Shown one piece after another: positions 20,996 to 32,593 of a stretch of 64,000 nucleotides of DNA; positions within the stretch are counted from its first letter, which is position 1, and every line of letters begins with the position of its first letter. Source of the stretch: Polytrichum commune (taxonomy: Eukaryota > Streptophyta > Polytrichopsida > Polytrichales > Polytrichaceae); assembly GCA_950295325.1 (NCBI GenBank), contig OX485803.1, positions 13,766,001 through 13,830,000 on the forward strand, given 5' to 3'. The translations under genes and the position numbers were made by a program. Under the pieces are notes generated by a model. The model ran no database searches, was not told the origin of the DNA, and saw only the letters and a list, made by a program, of their open reading frames with translations.

Positions 20996-21713
20996 GGGTT
21001 TAATATTCGGTACTGAATTGGATCATTGCAGGCTTGTTGCAATTTTCAAAAAATAGATTATACGTTTCATTGGAGTTGAAAGAAGTGTTGACTATAAAGA
21101 TGGTAGCGAGAATCTGGGATTTCGCGAGGTTTCTGCGATGCAGAGAATGGTTTGCTAAGAGACATCCTGGGAACGGTGGGTATGGTGCCGGATGAGCAAC
21201 CCAATCTGACAATCCCCACGTAAACGTAACCCTTGTAACTCGTGATTAAGGCATCTTCTCTAGGGAATTGTACCGAAGCTTTAACAGTAACAAACCCCTT
21301 CGTGTTGAACCACGGTTTACAGACTTGCTCCATTTCAAGTCCAATTATTTTGCAAGCAGGTGATCCAAGGTTGTGCGTTCCACAGTGAACATCATGAGCA
21401 ATTAATATGTTATATTTACATGTCGAATATAATCGATATCGACGTACTATCACAATTAATTTGCATAGAGCACCCAGGCATTAAGATACATGGTTTTTCG
21501 CTCCACTTACAAATGTGATTGGTGTTCGATTTGGCCCACAATAGTGGCGTCAGAGAAAGGCTGTCAGGGCACAGAATGAGGAAGAGAGTGGACTCGAGAT
21601 ATCAAATTTAATATCAAAGGTGAGATAAATATTTCCTTTGCATTCGATCCCACAAAAACCTGGGCACAATACAGCGCAAAAAGATTTCAAAGATAGAGAA
21701 TCAACTAAGAAAT
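20996..21713. other. Intergenic and RPL13 3' flank
   Basis: A minus-strand frame covers about 21067-21453 but begins without a good ATG and resembles nothing I know. The last 100-200 bp before 21714 are probably RPL13 3' UTR. Confidence 0.4.
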
Positions 21714-23546
21714 CTACTTCTTCTCTTCCTTCTCTGCAGCCTCAGCCTTCTTCTTGCGGATTCCAACCAGCTTCTCGTTCATCCTCTCCAGGCGAAGCTT
21801 GTAGTATCCCTTCTCAGCCTTCATCTCATCAGTGATGGACACAATCTCTGCTGTGGGTCTCGGCTTCACAATTGGCAAGACTGGACCCGTAACTTGAGTC
21901 ACGCTTGATAGCTCCTCAGCACTTGAATCTCCGCTCTGTAATCGAAGGACAAATACCATGAGTCACAACACCAACCCAACAACCTACTATTTACTGGCTG
22001 CCAAATTAGTGCATCTCGTATGTTTTATTGCCAACATTTATGTTCCCAGAAGAGAAAAGGATGGACGTAAATGTAACAAAATCCTGGAAGTACCTATATG
22101 GTACTCAATCAGAAACACTAAGTCCAACGCTCTAATAAGTTTGGGTTGCATGAGTAGATCGCAAAAGCATGTAGAACACACAGGCATCTCAGAATGCTTC
22201 CCGTATTAGCAGCATGTACCGCATCTATCTATGCTTCAACCAGAGTAAGACCAACACACCTTTGACTTCTTTGAGCGCCTGGGGAAGACAACCAACTTGG
22301 CCCTGTAGGTGTTCAACCGGTTAACATTCTCCTGAAGACTCTCCAAGCACCGATTCTTACGCCTGTGATCAACAGCGATACCGATGGTTGGTGCAAGCTT
22401 CTTGGAAATACCTGCAGCCTGTACCAAGAGCTTCAAAAGATTAGAAATTTTGCAATACGTCACTATTATAATACGTGATCGCAATCCCAAACTAGCTCAA
22501 CTTACAGAGCCAACTCAGGTGGTCACTGCGATGAATCCTCCTCAAGTGATCGCCAGTAACCCTCGTCTCACATCTTGTGAAAAACTAAACAATAGACTCC
22601 AACTCAAAGAGTCAACTGGACGTCTCTCACCATAAAAGTATAAAGTGCACACCTAGGAAAATGAAACCAAGCAATGCAACATTAAATAAAAACGCGAAAG
22701 AGAGTAAAAACACCTTCAATTCCTCCAGAGTGAAACCCCGTCCAGCTCGGATCTTGGCATTGTATTTCAAGGTCTGAGAGTGCACGACTGGGCGGAGAGG
22801 ACCGGCGGTGGGACGGGGGAACACAGCCACGGCCTTCTTTTGGCGCACTGATAAAATCACGTACACACAAACTCAATACATGTTCACGAGAATTTCAAAG
22901 CATGGAATACAGTCTCTCGAATTGATATTATTTCTAGGGTTTACAAACAAAAATATGCAAACCCTAGAAACGGGTTACACCCTAAGACAATTACTTCACG
23001 TGCAATGTCACCTTTGCAACTATTGTCCAACCACAGCACTTAATCCTCTAAATCACTTACGTTTATGCACATAAATCACAGAAATGCCAACGCGTCCCAA
23101 ACCCTTCACCGTTGGTCACATACATATCGCACCCAAAAATTGCCATCAGCTAAACAACGTTCAACGCAGAATTTGGAAAATTATTATATCCTCATAAGAG
23201 ATGGAAGGTAGGCTCTTTAGCTAAAAGAGCTCACAGTACCCATGCGAATTCCCATCAACAGTAAACGATGAAACTTCTAGTAGTCATGTACCATGACCCG
23301 TCGCCAAACACTTCATGATGAAGAATCAACTATTCACGTCCACCAAAAAATAAGGTGTAGATAAAACTCGGGCTCTCCAGACTACACAAGTGCATTTTAC
23401 CTAGAGTTTGATGCATAAGAGGAAAACATCATCATACCCGTTCTTCTTCTTTTCTTGCGGGCGGGCTGGTTAAACCACGTCCTCACATAATTTTGCCAAT
23501 CCTTCTTAAAGTGACCATTGGGGATGACATTGTTATGCTTCACCAT
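21714..23546 (-). CDS. RPL13: Large ribosomal subunit protein eL13
   Basis: Cytosolic 60S ribosomal protein eL13 (L13e family). Coding exons are 23546-23438, 22847-22714, 22418-22260 and 21935-21714; the GT-AG joins keep frame and give 207 residues, the family's usual size. The protein starts [20 protein letters not shown] and contains [81 protein letters not shown] and a C-terminus ending in [10 protein letters not shown]. The first codon lies 11 bp inside its exon; a separate 5' UTR exon ends at 23874. The exon 1/2 junction reads RRRT-V-RQKK, where an Ala is more usual. All features are those of an intact gene. Confidence 0.96.
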
Positions 23547-23738
23547 GTTTCCAGACCTGAATGAAACACAAGATCAGCATCTCTAAACTCTTAAGATAAC
23601 TGTTTTACATTCTCAATGATATAGAGCCTCTTTCTCTATTTCATCAAAGCCACCAAGCACATCCATCGTATCGGGGCCACAGCAACGAAGACAAACCAAC
23701 TACAACAAACATTACATGCGAATCACTTCCAAGGGGCC

Positions 23739-23747
23739 AAACCCTAA
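23739..23747 (+). promoter_or_regulatory. Telo-box in the RPL13 leader intron
   Basis: The sequence AAACCCTAA matches the telo-box found near the start of many plant ribosomal-protein and translation genes. It lies in the 5' UTR intron. A related aaaccctag occurs near 22970 in the next intron, and gaaccctag near 23970 in the leader exon. Confidence 0.6.
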
Positions 23748-23873
23748 AGGGATTAAATCCCCACACCTTAAGGAAGAAAATATCCCGTAAAGCAAACGAG
23801 AAGAGCTCAACAAACTGCAAAATCATGAACAGACGATCACAATCTGCAAGACAGAGGAGTGGGCGTGAGTTAC

Positions 23874-24000
23874 CTCTGGGACGCCTGAGGTCGCGCGGCT
23901 CGCAGGGCGAACGAGAAAGAGAGATCAAGAGGAGAGGCAACCCCTTCTCACTTCGCACGTCCAGAGCTTCGAACCCTAGCATCGACGGCTGAGATGGCAT
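23874..24000 (-). other. RPL13 5' UTR exon
   Basis: Reading leftwards, this ends at a consensus donor (CCCAGAG/gtaact) at 23874, and the next exon begins after tcag at 23556, 10 bp before the ATG codon. The transcription start is not visible, so the 24000 boundary is approximate. Confidence 0.6.
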
Positions 24001-24009
24001 CCCATCCAA

Positions 24010-24413
24010 CGGTAGTGGAGTTTCTCACAGGTAACCTACGGCTTGAGCATGGCTTGAAAGATGAATGTGGAGTGAATGATGGATGATTAATGATGACCTT
24101 TAAGGATGAAATCATATTGAGGGCTCACTTCGATACCATCATGCCTGATGAAAAGAAACACTTGAAGACCTAATTAGAAGACATCCATGGAGTTGTCCGT
24201 CAAGACCTTCAAAGGGGGCCGAAACCATGGGTTTATTCGAAATCATGGGTTACTAATAAATATGAAATAGGAATGCTGTCAACAGTAAATTGAGCTTAAA
24301 ATCGAAATTTCAATGTCCAAATTAACTTCAAATTTTGTCAATCTCCCATCCACTTAATGTATGTGAGCACCATGGCAAACTTGCAGGGGAGTTTCATGTC
24401 ATCAAACTTATAG
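24010..24413. other. RPL13 upstream sequence
   Basis: Promoter-side DNA without a clear TATA box, ORF or repeat. Confidence 0.4.
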
Positions 24414-24425
24414 TGTTTCTTTTCC

Positions 24426-24708
24426 CACCACCTTAGTCCACCCAACTATGGTGGGGGGTCCTTGGACCTTGTTGTATGGGTACCTCAAAGCCCTTTGGGG
24501 GGATACCATGTTCGGTATCTTCAAGGCACTACTGTAGTGGCTAGCTAGGAACTAGTTAGTGTGTCACTACAGTGTCCATCCTCGAAAGGGGAGAGTAGTA
24601 TTGCCCCAGTGTCCCCTTGTCCGGTGGGCATCGGGTCATTGACATTACGAACAAACACTTTATTCACACCGGCCCCTTGCTAAAAAGGGACCGGAGTTTC
24701 TATCTATA
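24426..24708 (+). mobile_element. Hairpin-dense insertion with 12 bp flanking repeat
   Basis: This 283 bp block is bounded by a perfect 12 bp direct repeat, TGTTTCTTTTCC, at 24414-24425 and 24709-24720, as expected of a TSD. Inside, short palindromes follow each other: CCACC/GGTGG, GGTCC-tt-GGACC, GATACC-atgttc-GGTATC, CACTAC-t-GTAGTG, CTAGCTAG, AACTAGTT, and CCGG-c-CCCTT/AAGGG-a-CCGG at the right end. It has no ORF, no poly-A tail and no terminal inverted repeat. Its flanks are AT-rich and lack this structure. I know of no family to place it in; see the larger 56702 insertion. Confidence 0.65.
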
Positions 24709-24755
24709 TGTTTCTTTTCCTACTTGCCCTTAAATCAAGCATGAACACTTACTTA

Positions 24756-25334
24756 GGACCACTTCACACACAAGATTGAAGGCATGTGACCATTGCAATC
24801 TAAGAGCTCTCATTGGTCAAAAGGGCGGAGACCGTCCAAGTTCACTTCACACACGAAGGTGAAAGCCTAAAGGTCCAAAGAAGACTTCATGGATGAAAAA
24901 AGTCTACATGGAGTCCTACATGGCAGACTGTAAGTAAGGTTTTATGGTCTCCCATAATTTTTGTCAAGCCCACCTCCAAGAGGTGGGCCTGGCGCAAATT
25001 TTGGGAGACCATGACTTTTTTTAATATTTTCCAAGTAGGATAGATTGCATGCCAAATTCTATAACAAATCCTAGGGTTGACAAACACCGTCAAGTAATCC
25101 TCTCAAATTGATAGAGTTTGAGACATATTCTATTAAACCAAATCCTCCTCTTTTTTCTGCCAATAAAATATGCAATGGTCCCGCAACATGGTATATTCTC
25201 ACTTCACACTAGGCTTGAGGGCCCGTGACTACATAAAATGACTTTCCCAACACCCATGGTATGGCCTTTGGATGAGAGTCAAGGACCCTCACCATTACAA
25301 TGTCACAACTCTAGGCTCATGTGTGAAGTGGCCC
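24756..25334 (+). mobile_element. MITE, class B (long form)
   Basis: A 579 bp element beginning GGACCACTTCACACAC and ending gtgtgaagtggccc, with TTA at 24753-24755 and 25335-25337 as TSD. It shares TIRs and the hairpin acctccaagaggtggg with class A, but has its own interior (for example caatggtcccgcaacatgg). TIR and TSD place it with Tourist-like, PIF/Harbinger-related MITEs. Confidence 0.92.
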
Positions 25335-25337
25335 TTA

Positions 25338-25761
25338 GAAGAAGAAGAACTCCATATTCCTTTTTTAAGGGGGGTTGGGGTGCATAGAGTGTTTGTTCAT
25401 AGAACATCCGTGGTCATGTCCTAGAGAACAATGACGTTGAATGTAATTAAATGTTTGCCCAACTTGAATGGTTCCTTGCCAAGCTCTATCAATGTTTTTC
25501 TTTTCTTCAACTCTTTGGAACCCAACTCTTGCTTTCAAAGGTAGAAGTACCTAGACGAGTCCAAACTAAATTTGACTTCAATTAACACACTATGTGCTCT
25601 AAATGTTGTCATCAACTACCAACCATATTTTAACTATAAAACACATCCACATTGGACTCATTTTGTAATCAGACATTGCACATGTGCATACAATTTAACC
25701 CCTAACCTCCCAAGCAACCATTTTATGGATGATGGATGATGGATGATGGATGATTTCTCCC
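25338..25761. other. Intergenic sequence with GGAT-type microsatellite
   Basis: No gene. A (ggatgat)n-type microsatellite at 25726-25756 ends just before the TIR element. Confidence 0.5.
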
Positions 25762-25765
25762 CTTC

Positions 25766-26576
25766 GGGTCCATTCACGGTTGGGGTACTACTTTTGGGAC
25801 AAAGGACTTAAGGACTATGTCGCATTGGATCTTGGCGTTTATCATGATTTACTATTATTTGATCAATAAATTTTAAGTAAATAAGTATGTAGTTCATAGG
25901 CTTTATCAAGAAAGATATTATTTCTTATTAAATAATCACCAATAATGGATACATTCCCTATGAAATGAGTAGATAAGTCATAAAACTTGTAAAGAGGTCA
26001 TATGACTTGTTTGGGCCACATCAATGGCAATTTTTACTATTCAAGTGTATATCAGAGGTCAATTTTTTTCCTGTTTTGCATCCTAGTACCTTGGTGTAAG
26101 TGTCATGTGTCCATACATATATTTTTTAATGTCCAACTCTAATACTAAATGTTCCTTTTTCATGTAGCCATGATTTTGTGTATTTTTGGCCATGTTTGGT
26201 GCCACATGTAAAGTTTTACAATTGGTATGCAATACATTTTTGGTTCTATTGGTACACACTTGAACGATGATTGTGAGGGAAAAAAATTGGGATCATTTCG
26301 ATTAATTTTTATTGTCCTTTTCATTCCTTGATCCTAAGGTGAACAATTTTGACAGCACCCATGAATGTCCTTTAAGAAATCAAAATGATATCTTAGATAT
26401 CCCTATTCCTTGTAAATTAACTTTGTCGGTGTACTCAATATGAAGTATGAAATGTAGGTATGATCCAAAATATGCTTCACAATACAAATCTAAGCACACC
26501 AAGTATGTGAAGTTACCTAAAATAGTCCTTTTACCGTTAGACACCCAAAAGTAGTACCCCAACCGTGAATGCCCCC
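25766..26576 (+). mobile_element. 811 bp non-autonomous TIR element
   Basis: The ends are inverted repeats: 25771-25798 and 26545-26572 are complementary over about 28 bp (core CATTCACGGTTGGGG), with terminal GGG on both sides. CTTC occurs directly outside each end (25762-25765, 26577-26580) and could be a TSD. The AT-rich interior encodes nothing recognisable. The TIR differs from the GGGCCACTTCACAC family, so it is a separate family in this window. Confidence 0.82.
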
Positions 26577-26580
26577 CTTC

Positions 26581-27740
26581 ATTAACTCCACCTAACTCAT
26601 TCCTTTGCAATTAAATAACTATGAACATCAAAGCCAACATAGATACCCATAAACACGTACCCCATGCAATTTGAGAGATGATTAGAATGTATTAAAACAA
26701 TGTCAAACAAGGAGCAGCTCATGTGAGGGTGTTGACTCCAATCAATGTTTTGCCACTTCCATGCAAACTTTCAATGAACGTCAAAGATGTTTGTTTTAGT
26801 GAAAATGTATTTTTTTTATGTTCATGTGAAAACAACTTGTATGCTCACATCGACCATTCAATTTAACATTTGGATACTCTCTAATTTTTAGGGAGCTCTT
26901 TGCACATATGTTGTTAGAAATATGGGATGATTTACGTACTCCAAATGCAAGGTGGCTAGCTTATTGTGGTTTGCACACTCGGGATGAGAATTCATGAAGG
27001 TGCTCAATTACTAACTTGTACCCATCTAGTGGATCACACAAGCATTTCGCTCATTTTCCAACTAAATTTGATTGCTCAAAGGTGTTTTTAGGAGGTTAAT
27101 CACGACATTTTCTCGTGCATCACTACCTTCAATTGTTATAATCTAAAAATCCCAAGGTTTATTCATGCTCATTGTTTCCCTTTGTTATAGCTCAACTCCC
27201 ATGTCTCAAGATCCTACAAACAAATCCCATTCTAACCTCATAACTTGTTCATGAAAATTCCACAACCAACATTAAGTCAAATGCACTCAAAACTACCCTT
27301 TCAGGGCTTGGGAAGTTAAGGATCGTGAAGAACGTAGTTGAGAAAATGCTTTAAAAACCTTTTTTTTTTTTAATGTAAATGATAGAATTGACACATAGAA
27401 AGGGTGGTATTGATGTGAAGGTGATTAAAGCATTGTTTCGTATAAGCACACCTCCCCTCCATCTATGTTAAAAACAAGCCCCATAGGGTTGTGATTGATT
27501 CATTGAAAATGTGCCTCACTACATTGATTATCTCAATTAGTGCGTGTTACTATTCAAACTTACACAACACCATAACTATTTAATGAGATTATAATATTTT
27601 ACTAAGCAAAGTCATTTATGTTCTTTAATGTCCGAACAACATATTGAGCTTTCGTTAATAAATTTCAAACTCTTAAGTAAGATGGTATTACATTGCATAA
27701 CTCAAAATAGCAACACACAATACTTGGGATATTAAGTGTA
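26581..27740. other. Gene-free AT-rich sequence
   Basis: No ORF with family resemblance, no RNA gene and no repeat with recognisable ends was seen. Confidence 0.45.
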
Positions 27741-28210
27741 GACCGAGGGCCCGTGACCATTACACTTCAAGCACTCTCATTGGTGGAGCCAGTCCAAGTT
27801 CACATCACACCTTGAGGGGCCAATGGAGTAAGTGAATGCAAGATGGATGTGGAGTCTACATGGATTCTTACATGGCATCGAATAGATCATGTTTCATGGT
27901 CACTTGGATTAATTTCAAAAACCACCTCTTGGAGGTAGGCCTAACACAAAACCAAGAGACCATGGCACTCCAAACACTCATAACCTTTGATTTATTCTAT
28001 TTTATCATGTGTGAGGACCAACATGAATAGAAAAATTCATTGAAATAGCGTTTGGTAGAGGGCCCGATCACATACAACTTCACACTACACTACACTACAC
28101 TCGAGGATCCGTGACCACACTACATGATTTTGAAGGTGTCTTGGGACGGCCTTTGTTTGGGCTCTCACAATTTCATGGTCATGGCTCTTGGCTCATGTGT
28201 GAAGTGGCCT
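27741..28210 (+). mobile_element. MITE class A, left end truncated
   Basis: It begins inside the left TIR (gaccgagggcccgtgacc) and runs to gtgtgaagtggcct at about 28210. It contains all internal blocks of class A in order. It forms an inverted pair with the next copy, 130 bp away. Confidence 0.88.
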
Positions 28211-28340
28211 TGGTTCGGGGTATTTGATGCCCAAATTAAAATATGATTAAACATGATTCTTCCAAACTACATACCATTATTATCTCTACATATCACGATT
28301 TATAAATTTTTATTTTTATTTAAAAAAAACTTCTGACTTA

Positions 28341-28839
28341 GGGCCACTTCAAACATGAGCCAAGAGTCATGACCATGAAATTGTGAGAGCCCAAAAGAAA
28401 GTGTCCAAAGGCCGTCCCAAGACACCTCTGAAATCATGTAGTGTGGTCTTGGATCCTCAAGCGTACTGTGAAGCCGTATGTCACTGGGCCCTCAACCAAA
28501 TGCTATTTCAATGAACTTCTATTCATGCGGGTCCTCACACATGATAAAATAGAATAAATAAATGGTTGTGAACATTCAAAGTGCCATGGTCTCCAGGTTT
28601 TGTGTTAGACCTACCTCCAAGAGGTGGTTTTTGGAAATAATCCAAATGACCATGAAACATGATCCATTTGATGCCATGTAGGAATCCATGTAGACTTTAC
28701 ATCCATCTTGCATTCACATACTCCGTTGGTCCCTCAAGCATAGTGTGAAGTGAACTTGGACCGGCTCCTCCTTTTTCACCAATGAGAGTGCTTGAAGTGT
28801 AATGGTCGTGGGCTCTCAGTCTAGTGTGTGAAGTGGCCC
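28341..28839 (-). mobile_element. MITE class A, full length, inverted
   Basis: A 499 bp element from GGGCCACTTCAAACATGAG to gtgtgaagtggccc, with TTA on both sides (28338-28340, 28840-28842). Orientation is opposite to the 27741 copy. Confidence 0.93.
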
Positions 28840-28842
28840 TTA

Positions 28843-31341
28843 CGTATCATTATTCTCTTTCTGTTCAGATGAATGAGAGAGAGAGATGTGCTTGCACCCA
28901 ATTATGAAAATCGCTCTCACCAAATAAATGAGAGGATGGAGCAAAGGGGGTCAGTTTGTTATCAAATATGTGTTTGTGCTCCTTGATTTCCTCTCAAGCA
29001 TGCTCATGGTTGGGACTCGAGAGTATGACTTGAGAAGCTAAGAAAAATAAACAGAGGGTTAGTGTTTTGCAACATACTAATTGCATGTATCGAACATTAC
29101 ATTATATCTATCAAGTCCATAAAAATGATAGTGCACCATCAAACCTAGGGGGCTTCAATGGAAATTATGTCATAGTATATATATATATTTTAATAAATTT
29201 CATCTTAGATAATAAGATATAACAATTTGGGGGAGGGGGGATGTTGATTTTCAATTTTATTAAAGTATGTTTTGGAAAAGAAGCAAACATTCAATTCTTA
29301 CATTCAAAACTACCTAGGTAGGATGAGTTATTGGTAATTATCACTCTGTGGACTTAAATTTTAAGGTGAACTTATGTTCACCAACCTTAGCTAACACTAG
29401 CTAACTAATGCTTCAGGTGGGTGGGAGGAAATTATTGCAAATGAGTGCACCTCTCATTGGTACATGTTAAAAATATTACCCTCATCCCCTCATCCCCTCC
29501 TCGCCCAATTTGTTAGGTTTGTGGTCAAATGCAAGTCACTAGAATTGAGGTCCAACCTCAATCCTAATGAGGTTTTGATGTTGGGGTGGGTCGGACCATA
29601 ATCCACCTCATCATCCAATATCTAGATATTAGGGTATTGAGGTTGGGATGTGAATGTGGCCCTTTCCCAACCTTTATTAGAGTTCCCTAAAGTCCCTCAA
29701 AGAGGGCCAAACCGTGGGTTTCATCATACTTCAAGGAACTTTCCTATTTTTGGTGCGCAAGGGACATCTTGCTTCAAATCCTATTTGTAGTCAAGGATGA
29801 AAGTATTGAGGCTTGAACTTGGAGCATTCAAACTTTGCAACTGGTTCTAAACTCGGCTCTCAATAGTAGATACGCTCCCCGCACACATGGTCTCGGTGGG
29901 TTTGGCACATAGCTCTTTGCATTGAGCTCTCCGCACATATAGTTCAGCACCTAAAGTTCGGTTCACATGGTTTGAATGAATTTTCTTACTCTAGACCAAG
30001 AGCTCTCTGCACACAAGGCTCATGGCCATCAATTTCAGCTCACAAGCTTTTGGCTCACGATTTCATCTCTATGTTCAACACTCCAGAAATGATCATAAAT
30101 CTAGTCTAAAGTCGCAAGTTTGCCCAATTCAGCACACAGTTCTTTGCGCATGGCTCACCAACTCATGTGGTTCGCCAAACATAACACCCATCATAGTTCT
30201 GAACGTCAATTTTCTTCACAATACTATCATGCATAAAAGTCATCAGAGCATAGTCCTTCTAGTTTCTCGTTGATTTTATACCAATCTCCTAAGTGCGATG
30301 CTTCAACTTTAGTGCAATCTTGCTCTAGACCTGAGCATTCCAGAGGAATGTAAGGCTTGGCGAAATCATCAAGGCAGATATGACCATCATGACTGATGTT
30401 GTACAGTTGCCGAAGCAGGACACAACATACTCTCCTAACCTAGTGAGGTTATTGTTGCAAAATCACAGGTCAAGAAGAAGAAACAAAAACTCTATTCAGG
30501 CAGGTACAGTATTTGATAAATCTCAACACAAGCTGATGAACTTGTTAACTGACCTTTAAACCCTTGAGACATACTTGAAGCAACTAGAAGAGTGTTACCA
30601 AGCAAATGACCAAGCTCAGATTCTGACCATACTTCTATTCAATAATCAATGTGAGATTTACCTACCCACCTACAAGTAAACCGTTCAAGCACCGACAGAA
30701 CAGCAAGATTGTCAATGACATTGCATTCCAGCAACTTGATTTAGCGTCCCACGAATCGACTCCCCAATCCCAATGTCCGTATGAATGCTTTAGGCAACAG
30801 ATCACTGTGACCAAGAACCTCATAAAACCTATCTGAATACTAACCCCAAAACTGGTCAATCAATTTCTGTATTGCAAGTTGCAAATTCTCTGAAAATATC
30901 TTTCATTATATGTTTACATGGAGGAGGCCATATTAAACAAAAATTACTCGTGGCTTTGAGGATTCTACCTGTGCACTAGCAACTACATTAACCATGACGT
31001 TAACCTCATTCGCATGAGAACTTCCTGTTAAATGAATTGGTTTTCCTCCTTCGTCGCTTCTTCGGAACGAAAGATCAGCATGACGCTAATCTACAGCCAT
31101 TCTTCACAAAGCTTACAGCACTAGATTCTGAGGGAGTCTTTCTAGTGATTCTTTTCATACTAAAATGATTCACTGGGCACATAAGCAGAACGAGGTTCCC
31201 TTTCCAACATCTGCAGCACCATATTTGTTACTTTGACGTCATGAATTAGGGCAAAAAGTGACTAACCTCAAGCACAATGCATTTAGCTTGGTTTTCTTCA
31301 CTAATTTAATATCAGGCTAAGCACCGACCGAGGCAAGCAAG
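28843..31341. other. Gene-free sequence downstream of CLPP3
   Basis: About 2.5 kb without a supportable gene. A GA microsatellite sits at 28876-28886 and an AT run at 29179-29189. Short ORFs at 30022-30273 and 30651-30836 resemble nothing known. The last few hundred bases are presumably CLPP3 3' UTR. Confidence 0.45.
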
Positions 31342-32274
31342 TCAAACTGCTGTCGGTTCGCGGTCTTCAGCATCTCGAAGAGTTTCTTCCGAAGGCATGA
31401 GCTTCCTCTCCTTCACATCTTTAATAGTCCAATTATCCCAAATTTTAGACCTCGGCGGTTCCATGACACTCCCAATGGGTGCGACGAGGTCAGGATTACC
31501 ATCCCCAATGACACCATCCACAAGACCATACTCCACAGCCTCCCATGAATTCATGAAGTAATCCCGGTCCGTATCCTCTTCAATTTGCTGCTCAGACTTT
31601 CCTGTAAGACGAGCCATGATCTTGGTAAGCTTCACCTTATGGTACATCATCTCCCTTACCTGCAACCCGACGTCGATGGCCGACCCCCCTGCCCCTCCCA
31701 GCGGCTGGTGAATCATTACCCTAGCATTTGGCATGCAATACCGCTTCCCTTTAGTCCCTGCCGCCAACAAGAACGCTCCCATCGACGCTGCCAGGCCAAA
31801 ACACACGGTGGACACATCCGCCTTGCACAGCTTCATGGCATCGTATATCCCCATCCCAGCTGTCACTGAGCCTCCTGGCGAGTTGATGAAGAGCTTGATG
31901 TCCTGCGTCGGGTCCTGTGCGTCCAGCAGCAACATCTGGCTGATAATTGCGTCCGCTGAGAAATCGTCCACCTGTGACCCTAGGAACAAAATCCTCTGCT
32001 GCAACAACATCGTTGACGGGTCTAAATCCTGTAACCGCGGCCACTGCCCTCCTGGCCTCCCCATCCCCGCCATGGGGCTCTCCATCCCTGCCCTAATCCT
32101 CGAAACCCTAACCCTTGTTGCTCCCGTGCATCTCCCTCCTGTTTGAATGTGCGGTCTCAATGCCATCCCGTTTACATTTTGTGACCGAACCGACGCCCCA
32201 AGCATCTGGGGTGATGACGATGATGCGATGTTGGTGCCCACGCACACCGCGGGCGCCCCCATGACCGCAGGCAT
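31342..32274 (-). CDS. CLPP3: Plastid Clp protease proteolytic subunit, ClpP3 type
   Basis: A 310-residue serine protease subunit of the plastid Clp core. Residues 1-65 are a basic, Ser/Arg-rich transit-like region. The catalytic triad is complete: S164 in GLAASMGAF, H189 in VMIHQPLGGAGG, D238 in DTDRDYFMN. Other family blocks are RILFLGSQVDDFSAD, IKLFINSPGGSVTAGMGIYD and AVEYGLVDGVIGDG. The C-terminal extension (VAPIGSVMEPPRSKIWDNW) is the feature that separates ClpP3 from ClpP4, ClpP5 and ClpP6; the length matches Arabidopsis ClpP3 (about 309). The whole protein is one exon, whereas the Arabidopsis gene is split, so an origin by reverse transcription or early intron loss should be considered. 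There are no stops or missing residues. Confidence 0.93.
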   Translation of the reverse strand: MPAVMGAPAVCVGTNIASSSSPQMLGASVRSQNVNGMALRPHIQTGGRCTGATRVRVSRIRAGMESPMAGMGRPGGQWPRLQDLDPSTMLLQQRILFLGSQVDDFSADAIISQMLLLDAQDPTQDIKLFINSPGGSVTAGMGIYDAMKLCKADVSTVCFGLAASMGAFLLAAGTKGKRYCMPNARVMIHQPLGGAGGSAIDVGLQVREMMYHKVKLTKIMARLTGKSEQQIEEDTDRDYFMNSWEAVEYGLVDGVIGDGNPDLVAPIGSVMEPPRSKIWDNWTIKDVKERKLMPSEETLRDAEDREPTAV

Positions 32275-32416
32275 TGCGTGCGAGCTCCCTCCCTCCCTCC
32301 CTCCTTCAACGCGGATAGCTTGCTCGTTTGCCCGACCGGATTGTGTCGACGAACACTCAGCGAAGCGGAATGCAAACAGAAATGCGAAGAAGGATTGAGG
32401 ATGACAGAGTTAGTGG

Positions 32417-32424
32417 CCACGTGG
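32417..32424 (+). promoter_or_regulatory. G-box upstream of CLPP3
   Basis: The palindrome CCACGTGG lies about 145 bp upstream of the CLPP3 start. G-boxes bind bZIP and bHLH factors and are common in light-regulated plastid protein genes. Its use here is inferred from position only. Confidence 0.5.
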
Positions 32425-32593
32425 ACAGTAGTAAGTTACTAGTAGGAAGAGGATGAGCTCCACATTCACCCTTACCTAAATGGATAACTCTAATCGAGCC
32501 ATGAGCCCTTTGGCTTCGCGGACTTTTAAATTGCCTTCGTTTCATCTGATTAAGGTAATCTTAATTCCTATTCAAGAGTTGTACTAAACAGTA

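Noticed and set aside
31585-32146. Plus-strand ORFs across CLPP3
   Set aside because: They are shadows of the conserved minus-strand protease, which carries the catalytic triad.
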